A DNA stretch of 64,000 nucleotides from an uncultured Bacteroidales bacterium (lineage in GTDB: Bacteria; Bacteroidota; Bacteroidia; Bacteroidales; Muribaculaceae), in assembly GCA_902782465.1 (NCBI GenBank), contig CACZNH010000008.1, positions 1 to 64,000 of the forward strand. The letters run 5' to 3'. Position 1 is the first letter of the stretch; each line of letters begins with the position of its first letter. Both the position numbers and the translations under genes were made by a program. This document shows, piece by piece, positions 8,886 through 17,494 of the stretch. Below the pieces are notes generated by a model. It did no database searches. It saw nothing but the letters and a program-made list of their open reading frames with translations, and was not told the origin of the DNA.

Positions 8886-8902
8886 TTACTAACGCCTAAC
8901 GC

Positions 8903-9751
8903 CTAAAGCTTCTTATAGGTGATGTTGTCGATTTCGCGCACGTCGCCGCAATAGACGGTGATGCAGCCCACGATGTAGTCGCTTTCGTCCCAGCTGGTGA
9001 CGGGCTGCAGGGTGATGCCGTCGCAGATGGAGAAGTACTCGGTCTCCATCTCGGGCCAGGCGTCGATGGTGGCAACCACCCAGTCATGGGTCTGCTCAAC
9101 GGTGTGGTCCTTGGCAAACTCCAGGCTGCGCTGCAGGGTGGAGTAAATCTGCGGGGCGACCTTGCGGACCTCGGGGGTGAGTCGAACGTTGCGGCTGCTC
9201 TTGGCCAGACCGTCGTCCTCGCGGATGCAGGGACACTGCACGATGTCGATGTCAAAGTCCAGTTGCTTGATCATCGCACGGATGACAGCAATCTGCTGGA
9301 AGTCCTTCTCGCCGAAGTAGGCGCGGTCAGGCATTACCCACGAGAAGAGTTTACTCACTATCTGGCACACGCCATTGAAGTGGCCGGGGCGCATGGCACC
9401 CTCCATCACCTGCTGGACGGGGCCGAGGTCAAACACGCGGGTGTCGGGCTCGGGATAGATTTCCTCGACGGTGGGCATGAAGGCCACGTCAACGCCACAG
9501 CTCTCGAGCAGGGCGGCATCGCGCTCGGCGGTGCGGGGATAGGTGCGCAGGTCTTCCTTGTTGTTGAACTGCGTGGGGTTCAGGAAACAGCTTACCACAA
9601 CGGCGTCGTTTTCCTTGCGGGCACGATCGACAAGCGACTTGTGACCCTCGTGCAGGGCGCCCATGGTGGGCACCAAACCTACTGACTTACCTGCCTGGCG
9701 AAAAGCCTGAACGGCCTCGCGCAACTCATTGACCTTGCTGATAATCTTCAT
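8903..9751 (-). CDS. panC: Pantothenate synthetase
   Basis: ATP-dependent ligase joining pantoate and beta-alanine in the cytoplasm. 282 residues, family-typical length. The ATP-binding motif [10 protein letters not shown] is at about residues 28-37, followed by F-L-N-P-T-Q-F, and G-E-K-D-F-Q-Q near 155 (the K-M-S-K-S-like region reads A-K-S-S-R-N-V-R-L). A perfect Bacteroidetes promoter lies 30 bases upstream, so panC begins a panC-panD-(ffh) transcript. No panB is seen in the window. Confidence 0.97.
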   Translation of the reverse strand: MKIISKVNELREAVQAFRQAGKSVGLVPTMGALHEGHKSLVDRARKENDAVVVSCFLNPTQFNNKEDLRTYPRTAERDAALLESCGVDVAFMPTVEEIYPEPDTRVFDLGPVQQVMEGAMRPGHFNGVCQIVSKLFSWVMPDRAYFGEKDFQQIAVIRAMIKQLDFDIDIVQCPCIREDDGLAKSSRNVRLTPEVRKVAPQIYSTLQRSLEFAKDHTVEQTHDWVVATIDAWPEMETEYFSICDGITLQPVTSWDESDYIVGCITVYCGDVREIDNITYKKL

Positions 9752-9780
9752 TCTTCTATAAATAATGTAAATTCAACCTG

Positions 9781-9812
9781 CAAAATTACTATGCAAAACG
9801 CATATTAGCAAA
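9781..9812 (-). promoter_or_regulatory. Promoter for panC-panD-ffh
   Basis: On the minus strand: TTTG (9812-9809), 20 bases, TAATTTTG (9788-9781). Full consensus match, about 30 bases before panC. Confidence 0.8.
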
Positions 9813-9876
9813 TTTTGTGCCAACTATCTCATTCCGACAGCCAGCGCCAGTCAAACGTTTTTACGGAATTTTTTTC

Positions 9877-9884
9877 TATTTTTG
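9877..9884 (+). promoter_or_regulatory. Probable -7 element for sigma factor operon
   Basis: TATTTTTG fits TAnnTTTG, 62 bases before the sigma gene start. No good -33 element is visible at the right distance, so a different sigma factor or an activator is possible. Confidence 0.45.
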
Positions 9885-9946
9885 TGTGATTTTTTTGAGA
9901 GTAGTGCGTCAAAGGGTCAAAAGAACGTTTTAAAACTGTTGAAATA

Positions 9947-10423
9947 ATGAACGAACTGGAAAGCAAATTTGCGCAAACCATCAAGCAGAACAAGAGCACC
10001 ATCTACACGGTGTGCTACATGTTCTCGAAAGATGCTGACGAGGTGAACGACCTCTTTCAAGAGGCGGTCATCAACATGTGGCGCGGTTTTGAGGGTTTTG
10101 AGAACCGCAGCAATGTGAAAACGTGGATTTACCGCGTGGCACTGAATACTTGCATCTCGATAGACCGCAAGAACCGCCGCACGAGTACCGAACCGCTGTC
10201 GATGGACATCAACCTGTTTGAAGACCATGACGAGGACACCCGCCAGGTGGACCTGTTGCACGAGCGCATCAGCCGCTTGCAGCCTTTTGACCGCGCCATC
10301 GTGCTGTTGTGGCTGGAGAACATGCCCTATGAGGAAATAGGGCAGGTAGTAGGTATCTCAACCACCGCTGTTGCGACCCGCCTCTACCGCATCAAAGAAG
10401 AACTCAAAAAAATGAACAATTAA
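9947..10423 (+). CDS. ECF-type RNA polymerase sigma factor
   Basis: Alternative sigma factor of 158 residues. Region 2 spans about 20-90 with the D-L-F-Q-E-A core-binding motif and W-I-Y-R-V-A-L-N-T; region 4 spans about 100-150 with L-P/Q-P-F-D-R-A-I-V-L-L-W and an HTH reading Y-E-E-I-G-Q-V-V-G-I-S-T-T-A-V-A-T-R-L-Y-R. The usual Bacteroidetes partner, a FecR anti-sigma with SusC/D, is absent. Instead a 191-residue membrane protein follows after 14 bases, suggesting that it holds or senses for this sigma factor. Confidence 0.92.
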   Translation: MNELESKFAQTIKQNKSTIYTVCYMFSKDADEVNDLFQEAVINMWRGFEGFENRSNVKTWIYRVALNTCISIDRKNRRTSTEPLSMDINLFEDHDEDTRQVDLLHERISRLQPFDRAIVLLWLENMPYEEIGQVVGISTTAVATRLYRIKEELKKMNN

Positions 10424-10437
10424 AAAACTGTAAGATT

Positions 10438-11013
10438 ATGGACTACGAACTTGATGAAATGCGCCAGCAAATGGCGATATTGAAAGATAAACTTGACAGC
10501 CAGACCATTGTGAACGACCGCTTTATCCGCCGCAGCATCAAGCGTGGCGTGAGCACCATCAACAGGCGCTATCTGGTCCTCGGTATCATCGCTTTGGCAA
10601 TGATTCCCTATGGCTACTGGGCCTTTGTGATGCTCAACGGACTGTCTGTCGCCCTGTGGCTGACCATGTGTGTGATGATGCTTGTTGTGGTGGGATTCAT
10701 GTACTTCAACAGCCGTGACCTGCAAGACGACGAGCTGATGAACAACAACCTGCTGGACGTCAAGCGCAAGGTCGTCCTCGCCAAGAAGCGTGACGCCAAT
10801 TGGCTGTGGTTCGGCATCCCCGTTGCACTGGCTTGGGGCGCGTGGTTCTTCTATGAATTTTCGCAGAAGATGGGCGTTATTGAATATGCCGTGCCGTTTT
10901 GCATAGTGTGCATCGTGCTTGGTATTGCGGTTGGCCTGAGAGTGCACTTCAAGACCCAGAGCCATTACCGCGACGTCATCGAGCAGATTGAGGATCTGGA
11001 AGACGCTAAGTAA
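10438..11013 (+). CDS. Membrane protein partner of ECF sigma factor (putative anti-sigma)
   Basis: 191 residues: an N-terminal soluble part (1-43) with a coiled-coil-like start (residues 3-25), then two transmembrane pairs at about 46-66 / 70-90 and 122-142 / 150-168, and a short acidic C-terminal tail. A charged stretch (about 92-118) separates the two pairs. No ZAS zinc motif or FecR domain is seen. Its position directly behind a sigma gene, and the soluble N-terminus, are typical of membrane anti-sigma proteins in Bacteroidales; the function is inferred from context only. A strong bidirectional hairpin ends the operon. Confidence 0.75.
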   Translation: MDYELDEMRQQMAILKDKLDSQTIVNDRFIRRSIKRGVSTINRRYLVLGIIALAMIPYGYWAFVMLNGLSVALWLTMCVMMLVVVGFMYFNSRDLQDDELMNNNLLDVKRKVVLAKKRDANWLWFGIPVALAWGAWFFYEFSQKMGVIEYAVPFCIVCIVLGIAVGLRVHFKTQSHYRDVIEQIEDLEDAK

Positions 11014-11029
11014 CCCTGCATCATATTAG

Positions 11030-11075
11030 GAATTGTCCCCTGAAAAGCGAGAAACTTCTGTTCAGGGGACAATTC
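11030..11075. terminator. Perfect 15-bp bidirectional hairpin
   Basis: GAATTGTCCCCTGAA (11030-11044) pairs perfectly with TTCAGGGGACAATTC (11061-11075), loop of 16 bases. It lies between the convergent sigma operon and the GHL10 gene, so it can serve both. Confidence 0.75.
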
Positions 11076-11098
11076 GCTTCGATTTGTATCCGTGAAGC

Positions 11099-13753
11099 TT
11101 AGTTGGGCCAGATTCCGTTGAGGATGTAGTCGATGAGGGTGGTGATGTCACCGATACCAATCAAGCCGTCGCGGTCACCGTCGGCATTGTCGATGTTGAA
11201 ACTGATGGCAGTACCATTCAGGATGTAGTCGATAAGGGTGGTTACATCGGCGATGGTTATAGCACCGTCATCGTCGGCATCGCCGCGCAGGTAGCCGCCC
11301 TGCTTGGTCAGGCGCCACAGGGTGATGTGACCGCCGGGATAGTACTGGTAGATGTTCACGTTGCGGGAATCAATGACCTCGGCATTGAGCCAGTTGGCCT
11401 GGAAACCGTTGGCATCGGCATTGGCCGTCTGCTCAACATAGGCGAGCGGCGTGGCGGCATTCATTTCGGCCACGGCAAAGCCGTCGCGGTAGTTGTTCAG
11501 GGTGGGATAGACCACCAGTTCCTTGCCGTCCCACACAAAGGGGTGGGCGCCGTTGCAGTTGCCCTTGTTGGGCAGGGCGATGGTGACGGCCGTGAAGTTA
11601 TCTCCGTCAGGTGTCAGTTTCTTGACGTAGCTGGAGCGGTTCACATAGAGGACGGCGTCGTTGCCGTTCAGGTCGGTATAAGCGTTCAGCTGCGTGCCGG
11701 TGCTTGCGCTCACGCCGTTGCAGTTGGCCAGATAGGTGTTGTCGGTATCCAGTTCGCCATCGGTGATGGTGATGCGGCTGATGGAGGAGCCGCTATTGGC
11801 GCCCACGATGAAGAATTCGCCGTCCTCCAGCAGGTTGCCGCGAGCGGAGCCCAACAGGTCGCATCGGCCGAAGTTGATGACCTCGCTGGGCAGGGTGTAG
11901 GTCTTCACGGCACCCGTGGCGGGGTTGATGACTTTGACCTCAGGACGGCTGGTCCAGGGGCTGGGGAAGTTAGCGTTGCTCACCAGCAGGTTACCGGCCT
12001 CGTCGCGGGTGATGCCCACATTGCTGCCGCCTGCATAGGTCTCACCCGTCAAGCCGTTCTCGCCGACCACGAGGATGGTGCTGTTGGCCTTGTCGTTGAT
12101 GTAGTATTTGCCGTTCATGCCGAAGCCCATACGCGTGTTGTCGGTGTTGAGGAAGACGAGATTCTTGAGTTCCCACACCTTCTCGATGTTGTAGGTCACA
12201 GGGGTGGGCTGGTCGGGGTCTTCAGGGGTGTCGCTTACACCCAGATAGGCGGGAGCGCTCTCGTTGCCGTAGCCGTCGATGACGCACACGGCATACCAGT
12301 AGCCGCTCTGGTATGCGCTGGGCAGGGAGTAGCTGGGTCTGTAGGTAACATCCAGCAGGTAGTCGCTCCTGATACCGTCATAGGTAGCGCTCATGGCGTC
12401 CTCCACGGTCACGTTGCTGGGCACGGCATAGACCGAATATTTTACCAGGGTGCCCGGCTGTTCCGTCCACGAGAGGTCGGCTCCGTCCTGGGAAAGACCG
12501 GTCGGCGCATCATAGCCTGGCGCTGGCTTCCACGTCAGGGCAGGAATCATGGCGGGGTGGGGGAAGGCATTGTTGAGCAGATAGTTGCCTAGACCGCCGA
12601 CGCCGCCATTGTTGCCGTTGATGTTCTTGGCGCTGTAGAGCACGACGCCCGGAGCATTGTCCTCGTTATATTGGCGGGAATAGTTGATCTGCTTGACAAT
12701 TTCGGCCCAGTCGCTGGTCGTGTTGCCCGACGTGGTGAGGAACGAGATGCTGTGGCTGGCAAAGTGGTGACGGCCATAGTGCTTGGCGATGTAACTCCAC
12801 CACTGCGTCAGGGGACCGAAGGGGTTGGTCGAGTGGGTCGTCTTCCAGTAGAGCTGGGGCGAGATGTAGTCGATGGTGCCCTGCTCGAGCCATGCCAGCG
12901 GGTCGCTGAAGATGCCGTTATACTGCCAGTCGCTGCCCGTGGGGCAAGGGGTGACGCCATGCACGTAGGCCGAGGTGCTGGCCGTGCCCGCCACGCCGGC
13001 GGGGCTGATGCCAAAGCGCACTTCGGGCTTGGTCTGCTGTATCATGTTATAGACATCCCTGACCATCATGTTGACATTGTTGCGGCGCCAGTCGGCAAGT
13101 GTCATGTCCACACCCGAATCGTTCCACAGGTTGTAATCGGGAGCGCTGCTGTTGGTGGGGATGTTGTCGGGGTAGAAATAGTCGTCAAAGACCACACCGT
13201 CCACGTCATAGTTGGTGATGATTTCCTCGATGACGTTGCAGATGCGCTCACGCGTGGCGGGAAGTCCCGGGTTGAGGATGGTCTTGCTGTCCCAGGTCAA
13301 GAGCATCCCCGCTTTTTTCAGTTCCTTGTCTTGGGTGGTGTTCCAGTCGGTGCCGGTGCTCCAGCGGTAGGGATTCACCCAAGCATGGCACTGGATGCCG
13401 CGTGCATGGCACTGCTCGACGGCGTAGGCCAGCGGGTCATAGCCCGGATTCTGGCCACGGGTACCGGTCAGGTAGCTCGACCACGGCTCATAGCTGGACT
13501 GGTAGAAGGCGTCGCACATCGTACGCACCTGGAAAAAGATGGTGTTGAAATTCTGTGCCTTGAGGTTGTCCAGATAGGCAACCAGCTCGGCCTTCTGAGC
13601 CGTAGCGTTGTTGATGCTCGTCGGCCAGTCGATGTGCCAGACGGTAGCGACCCAAGCTGAGCGCATTTCGCGCTTTTGTGCCTCGGCGGCGTTGGCGGTG
13701 AAGGCCGATGTCATCGCCATCGCAATGAGCAGGAGAAAGATTCTTTTTATCAT
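11099..13753 (-). CDS. GHL10-family glycoside hydrolase with dockerin-like C-terminus
   Basis: Secreted putative glycosidase of 884 residues. Signal peptide 1-22; GHL10 (DUF187, YngK/FenI-like) TIM-barrel about 28-340 with R-S-A-W-V-A-T-V near the start, H-A-W-V-N-P-Y-R-W and V-D-G-V-V-F-D-D-Y-F-Y-P carrying likely catalytic acids; an FN3-like segment about 410-510; a propeller-like region of unknown function about 520-815; then two dockerin-like EF-hand units (G-D-A-D-D-D-G-A-I and D-G-D-R-D-G-L-I-G) with paired L-I-D-Y-I-L-N-G helices. YngK homologues act on cell-wall-related glycans; the substrate here is unknown. The dockerin tail links it to the C10 peptidases and FISUMP proteins of this window. 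Confidence 0.88.
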   Translation of the reverse strand: MIKRIFLLLIAMAMTSAFTANAAEAQKREMRSAWVATVWHIDWPTSINNATAQKAELVAYLDNLKAQNFNTIFFQVRTMCDAFYQSSYEPWSSYLTGTRGQNPGYDPLAYAVEQCHARGIQCHAWVNPYRWSTGTDWNTTQDKELKKAGMLLTWDSKTILNPGLPATRERICNVIEEIITNYDVDGVVFDDYFYPDNIPTNSSAPDYNLWNDSGVDMTLADWRRNNVNMMVRDVYNMIQQTKPEVRFGISPAGVAGTASTSAYVHGVTPCPTGSDWQYNGIFSDPLAWLEQGTIDYISPQLYWKTTHSTNPFGPLTQWWSYIAKHYGRHHFASHSISFLTTSGNTTSDWAEIVKQINYSRQYNEDNAPGVVLYSAKNINGNNGGVGGLGNYLLNNAFPHPAMIPALTWKPAPGYDAPTGLSQDGADLSWTEQPGTLVKYSVYAVPSNVTVEDAMSATYDGIRSDYLLDVTYRPSYSLPSAYQSGYWYAVCVIDGYGNESAPAYLGVSDTPEDPDQPTPVTYNIEKVWELKNLVFLNTDNTRMGFGMNGKYYINDKANSTILVVGENGLTGETYAGGSNVGITRDEAGNLLVSNANFPSPWTSRPEVKVINPATGAVKTYTLPSEVINFGRCDLLGSARGNLLEDGEFFIVGANSGSSISRITITDGELDTDNTYLANCNGVSASTGTQLNAYTDLNGNDAVLYVNRSSYVKKLTPDGDNFTAVTIALPNKGNCNGAHPFVWDGKELVVYPTLNNYRDGFAVAEMNAATPLAYVEQTANADANGFQANWLNAEVIDSRNVNIYQYYPGGHITLWRLTKQGGYLRGDADDDGAITIADVTTLIDYILNGTAISFNIDNADGDRDGLIGIGDITTLIDYILNGIWPN

Positions 13754-13802
13754 AATGCTGAAATTTTAGAGGTTTTTTATTGTTATTTTTGGTTAATAGC
13801 CA

Positions 13803-13810
13803 CAAAGTTA
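13803..13810 (-). promoter_or_regulatory. Probable -7 element for GHL10 gene
   Basis: TAACTTTG on the minus strand, about 50 bases before the start codon. The -33 element is not convincing. Confidence 0.4.
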
Positions 13811-13966
13811 TGTGTTTTTCCTAAAAAAAAGAGTTACTTTGTGCAACTTTTTTGGGGTGGTGGTGCATCTAATGCATGAAACGAGTTCGTTGAGGCTCTC
13901 GGCTGAAGGTTTTAGGCATTAGGGCTAAACACGATAGACAAAACAAACAACTAAAACGATAAGACA

Positions 13967-14854
13967 ATGAGAAAGACGATTTTAACATTAGTGATGATGC
14001 TGACAATGGCACTTGCTGCCGCTGCAGCACCCGGAGTCACTGCAAACGCTGCCGGTAAAGGCAAAGTGCAGTTCAAGGGCGACTCGATAGTCGTGACCGA
14101 TGGTGACAAGTCGGTGACCGTGAGCGGTGTGGATTTGAAGAAGGTTCAGGACCGCATTAATGATGCCCTTGACGACACCCTGACCGCCAGTGACGGCACT
14201 ACCGTGGAGATTGACGGATACAAGGGAGAACTGTCACCTGAAGATATCAAGGAGATCAGCAATGATTGGGCCTCTGTCGCCCGGGCATCAATGTTTTACT
14301 CCGTCTGGGGCGTGGTGGCCATTGTGTTGCTGGTACTCTTGTTCCGTTACCTGAGCCGTCGCAACAAGTACCGTGTCATCGAGAAGGCGATTATCAACAA
14401 TTACCCGCTCAACGAACTGTCGTTGAACGACAGCAAACGCAGTGCCATCTATGTGCAGCAGCCCATAGTGACGTCGGCGCCGGGGCAAGTGCCTGTGGGC
14501 ACTCCCATCAGTGGCCAGACTCCCGATAATCCCATCGTGATGACCGACATGGTCAACTGGCGCGCCTTGATGCCTGCCATCAAGTGGATGGGCTGGGGTG
14601 TATTGCTGATACTCTTCAGCGTGGCGATTGGTGAATTCGATAATCCGTTCTGGCCCGTTGGCTTGGCACTTGTGTTCGTGGGAGCTTGCAAGGGATATAT
14701 CCTCTACAAGGAGCAGAAGGCGCTGCAGGAGGCATGGAAACGTGCCGGCCAGATGGCACCCAAGAGTCAACCCATGCGTGAGGGCATCCCCGTGCCGCCT
14801 CCCATGGACAACGACTACAAGGAGGATGACAATACGCCTTACCAACCTTATTAA
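13967..14854 (+). CDS. DUF6249-like membrane protein
   Basis: 295-residue envelope protein. Signal peptide about 1-28, a periplasmic segment about 29-100 with a beta-like K-G-D-S-I-V-V-T-D pattern, a transmembrane helix about 108-128, a basic loop (R-Y-L-S-R-R-N-K-Y-R) followed by a helix that ends in L-N-D-S-K-R, then two more transmembrane helices about 200-220 and 225-243, and an acidic/proline-rich tail. The order resembles DUF6249 proteins, which are often next to ECF sigma genes in Bacteroidales (recalled, not checked). Here a sigma gene follows 76 bases later, so a role in signalling to it is possible. Confidence 0.6.
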   Translation: MRKTILTLVMMLTMALAAAAAPGVTANAAGKGKVQFKGDSIVVTDGDKSVTVSGVDLKKVQDRINDALDDTLTASDGTTVEIDGYKGELSPEDIKEISNDWASVARASMFYSVWGVVAIVLLVLLFRYLSRRNKYRVIEKAIINNYPLNELSLNDSKRSAIYVQQPIVTSAPGQVPVGTPISGQTPDNPIVMTDMVNWRALMPAIKWMGWGVLLILFSVAIGEFDNPFWPVGLALVFVGACKGYILYKEQKALQEAWKRAGQMAPKSQPMREGIPVPPPMDNDYKEDDNTPYQPY

Positions 14855-14884
14855 CGCTGAACGATAACAATGTCATCTTCGCGG

Positions 14885-14903
14885 CTTAGCGCCTTAGCGT
14901 GAG
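14885..14903 (+). repeat. Partial copy of the CTTAGCG repeat
   Basis: CTTAGCG then CCTTAGCGTGAG: the same units as the right arm of the 6972-7041 inverted repeat with one TCTTAGCG unit missing and no opposite arm. It lies in the gap between the DUF6249-like gene and the sigma gene. Confidence 0.65.
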
Positions 14904-14930
14904 GCCTGCAGGAGAAAAAGTGACCAAAAC

Positions 14931-15461
14931 ATGCTTTCCAAGCTTGATGAAATAAGACTGCTGTCGCAATGCGCCCTGGCCGACAACCGGGACGCATTCG
15001 GCCAGCTTGTCGAGGCCTATCAGCCGCGCGTGCGCCGGTTCCTGCTGAACCTGACCATGGGCGACGAGATGCTTACCGACGACCTGGCGCAGGAGACGTT
15101 CATCAAGGCCTATGTGGGCATCCGCAGCTTCAAGGGGCTTTCGTCTTTCGGCACCTGGCTGTACCGCATTGCCTACAACGAGTTTTACAGTCACAGCCGC
15201 CGCCATCACGAGGAGCATGTCGAGAACATCGCTGCCCTGGGCGACGTGAGCACGGCGGCGAGCGATGCCGTCGATGCCTCGATGACGGTGCAGGAGGCCT
15301 TGACGCGCCTCAACGACAACGAGCGTGTCGCCGTCACTCTGTTCTACATCGAAGACCAGCCCCTCAAGCAGGTGGCCAAGGTCATGCAGATATCCGAAGG
15401 CTCGGTGAAATCCCTCATCCACCGCGGCAAAGCTAAAATGAGACAATTTATCGACAATTAA
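14931..15461 (+). CDS. ECF-type RNA polymerase sigma factor (RpoE-like)
   Basis: 176-residue alternative sigma factor. Region 2 about 22-92 with D-D-L-A-Q-E-T-F-I-K-A-Y and F-G-T-W-L-Y-R-I-A-Y-N; region 4 about 120-172 with L-N-D-N-E-R-V-A-V-T-L-F-Y and the HTH L-K-Q-V-A-K-V-M-Q-I-S-E-G-S-V-K-S-L-I-H-R-G-K. It sits between a DUF6249-like membrane protein and, 14 bases downstream, a small two-helix membrane protein, which is the likely anti-sigma. It is more RpoE-like than the sigma factor at 9947, and the two share little sequence. Confidence 0.93.
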   Translation: MLSKLDEIRLLSQCALADNRDAFGQLVEAYQPRVRRFLLNLTMGDEMLTDDLAQETFIKAYVGIRSFKGLSSFGTWLYRIAYNEFYSHSRRHHEEHVENIAALGDVSTAASDAVDASMTVQEALTRLNDNERVAVTLFYIEDQPLKQVAKVMQISEGSVKSLIHRGKAKMRQFIDN

Positions 15462-15475
15462 ACCGTTACTAAAGT

Positions 15476-15793
15476 ATGAATCCCATCGACGAAGATAAGA
15501 AACTGGCGCAAGTGCTCAAGCAGGGCGCACATGACCCCGGCGAGAACCCCTGGTTCACCCGCCGCGTGCTCAACAAGCTGCCCGAGAAGCGTCCCCGCGG
15601 CTCATGGGCGACGACGGTCGTCTATGCCATCGCCCTGGTGGCCTGCATCCTGTGCTGGCTGATGATGTGGCGCGGGCAGGACTTGGGAGCCATCACCGTG
15701 CGCGACGTGCTCTATAACGCCCTGATGTGCGGTGTGACGCTCACCATCCTGTGGCAGACCATCGTCTCCCTCCTCCACGCCGCCGACGTGTAA
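15476..15793 (+). CDS. Small membrane protein, probable anti-sigma partner
   Basis: 105 residues: a soluble N-terminus (1-44) with an acidic start and W-F-T-R-R-V-L-N-K-L-P-E-K-R, then two transmembrane helices at about 46-64 and 78-98. A cytoplasmic N-terminal helix followed by membrane segments, placed right behind a sigma gene, fits a short anti-sigma factor; no known domain is recognised. Translation probably continues from the sigma gene transcript (gap of 14 bases). Confidence 0.65.
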   Translation: MNPIDEDKKLAQVLKQGAHDPGENPWFTRRVLNKLPEKRPRGSWATTVVYAIALVACILCWLMMWRGQDLGAITVRDVLYNALMCGVTLTILWQTIVSLLHAADV

Positions 15794-15860
15794 CCCTTTT
15801 CGGTAAAGTGGCGTGATTTTTGCAGGTTTTTTGGAAATAAACCATTAAAACTGAACCATT

Positions 15861-16169
15861 ATGGAATGGAGATTTGTAACGACGATGAATGAGATTCCCG
15901 GTTATGAGATTGTGGAAACCAAAGGCGTTTTTATTCAAGCTATAGGATTCAAAGGCCCTGAAAGCATGATTGAAAAATTGGCATTACAAGCTGAGAAAGA
16001 AGGCTGTAATGCTGTTGTTCGTCTGAGACTATTATCGGGATACGGTGGCGGCGCTTACGCCTACGGTGACGGCGTGGTCATTCGACCCAAGTCGGCCGAA
16101 GTCCCAGAAGCCCCCGACCTGCCTGAGGTGCCCGACTTCACCAATCCCGACAACATGACGAACTGGTAA
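15861..16169 (+). CDS. YbjQ/DUF74-like protein
   Basis: 102 residues. The core (about 8-75) follows the YbjQ heavy-metal-binding-like fold pattern: T-T-M-N-E-I-P-G-Y-E-I-V-E-T-K-G-V at the start, then A-L-Q-A-E-K-E-G-C-N-A-V-V-R-L-R-L, corresponding to the family's 'A.elGAdAVvgvr' strand. A glycine-rich G-Y-G-G-G-A-Y-A-Y-G loop and a proline/acid tail follow. The family forms pentameric rings of unknown function. It may belong to the sigma operon upstream, although a 67-base gap separates it. Confidence 0.6.
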   Translation: MEWRFVTTMNEIPGYEIVETKGVFIQAIGFKGPESMIEKLALQAEKEGCNAVVRLRLLSGYGGGAYAYGDGVVIRPKSAEVPEAPDLPEVPDFTNPDNMTNW

Positions 16170-16202
16170 ATATCCCTGCGGGGGAAATTCGCGTTTTAAA
16201 AC

Positions 16203-16232
16203 TTATTTCTCGTGGAGCCAGAGGGAGGCGAC
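16203..16232. repeat. 30-bp direct repeat, copy A (cassette outer end)
   Basis: Perfect 30-base match to 17573-17602. Copy B is the stop codon plus last nine codons of the FtsX-like permease gene; copy A is an orphan copy beyond the AAA+ ATPase gene. Confidence 0.95.
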
Positions 16233-16243
16233 CTGTCGCGATA

Positions 16244-17458
16244 TTATGTTGGTTTGTTCTTGTGTAATAGCCATTGCAAAACGTTCACTTTGCGTATCCC
16301 TTGTAGATTTATGTCGGGGTCATCATCTAGTGTCAATAGCCATTTCGGGTGGTTGTCCCTGATGTTTTGCAATGGAGTTAGTTCTCGTCGTAGGGTATTT
16401 TCATCACGCACAGTTGCAGCAACTTGATAGTAGGAAATGTCTTGCCCATTAATGGTGACAAAATCGATTTCTAAATTGTCTGACTTGCCTATAAATACGT
16501 GTTGATTGCGGCGAAGTAGTTCAAGATAAACTATATTCTCGAGAAGATGCCCCAAGTCAACACCTTGCCTTCCTAAGATCACTTGTCTTAGAGCAACATC
16601 TACTAGATAGTATTTTTCCATGGTTTTGAGTAGTTGGCGACCTTTGATATTATATCTGCCAGCTTTGTAAATGATGAAGCTCTCTTGTAGTGCTGACAAG
16701 TATTTCTCGACGGTTTTGACATCTATCTTCCTGCCTGAGGAGGTCATGGTGTCAGCAATCTTTTTGCTGGATAATGTGTTTCCGATATTATCCATCACAA
16801 ACGCGACAATGCTCTCGAGCATCATGACATCCCTGAAACTGCGGCGTTGCATCACGTCTTTCAAGATAATAGTATTGTAGATTCCTTGTAGATAGTCGTT
16901 GACTATAGTGGGATTATCTTGAATTTCAGTTGTATAGGGGAAACTGCTATTGGTGATGTAGTTGATGTATTTTCTATTTAGGTCGTTTTCATTGCCACTG
17001 CTCTCGATATATTCTGAGTAAGATAGTGGTAACAAATTGATTTCAAGATATCTGCCTGAAAGTAATGTCGCGATTTCGCTAGATAACATAAATGCATTGG
17101 AGCCAGTAATGTACAGGTCCACGTTGGGCTTGATAAAGATAGCATTGACGACATCAGCGAAGTTGTTAACATGCTGAATCTCATCAAGGAAGATATAAGT
17201 TGTTCCGGAATTACTAAGGCGTGATACTATGTGAGAGTATAAAATGTCAGGATTGCGCAGTTCCTTATTCTCGTAGTCTTCAAAATTTATAGCTATTATC
17301 TGCTTCTCCTGGACTCCCATAGATCGCAACTCATCCTGCATAATTTCCAACAATGTGGATTTTCCGCATCGTCTTACACCTGTGATGACCTTGATAATTT
17401 GTTTCTTGCGCAAGGCCAATAGTTTGTCTAGATATTCTTTGCGTTGTAATCTTTTCAT
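16244..17458 (-). CDS. AAA+ ATPase, AAA_14/DUF4143 family
   Basis: 404-residue ATP-binding protein. AAA_14 domain: Walker A G-V-R-R-C-G-K-S-T near residues 27-35, Walker B Y-I-F-L-D-E-I-Q-H-V near 93, sensor-like Y-I-T-G-S-N-A-F near 115, and S-G-R-Y-L-E-I-N-L-L-P-L-S-Y-S-E-Y, the family signature. The C-terminal DUF4143 half (about 195-345) has a winged-helix-like part and E-I-D-F-V, a nuclease-fold-like acidic motif. The biological role of the family is not established; copies are numerous in Bacteroidales genomes. Base composition is AT-richer than the neighbours. It begins 21 bases after a TATCTTTG box whose upstream side carries palindromes. Confidence 0.9.
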   Translation of the reverse strand: MKRLQRKEYLDKLLALRKKQIIKVITGVRRCGKSTLLEIMQDELRSMGVQEKQIIAINFEDYENKELRNPDILYSHIVSRLSNSGTTYIFLDEIQHVNNFADVVNAIFIKPNVDLYITGSNAFMLSSEIATLLSGRYLEINLLPLSYSEYIESSGNENDLNRKYINYITNSSFPYTTEIQDNPTIVNDYLQGIYNTIILKDVMQRRSFRDVMMLESIVAFVMDNIGNTLSSKKIADTMTSSGRKIDVKTVEKYLSALQESFIIYKAGRYNIKGRQLLKTMEKYYLVDVALRQVILGRQGVDLGHLLENIVYLELLRRNQHVFIGKSDNLEIDFVTINGQDISYYQVAATVRDENTLRRELTPLQNIRDNHPKWLLTLDDDPDINLQGIRKVNVLQWLLHKNKPT

Positions 17459-17480
17459 AGCCGTAGAGGATTAAACGCTG

Positions 17481-17488
17481 CAAAGATA
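17481..17488 (-). promoter_or_regulatory. -7 element of the AAA+ ATPase promoter
   Basis: TATCTTTG on the minus strand, 22 bases before the start codon. The -33 region (about 17509-17514) falls inside the first palindrome arm. Confidence 0.65.
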
Positions 17489-17494
17489 ATGAAA

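Noticed and set aside
11327-12592. Long open frame (421 codons) on the plus strand opposite the GHL10 gene
   Set aside because: It is the antisense shadow of a clear glycosidase gene; composition is low in normal protein patterns, with no start signals.
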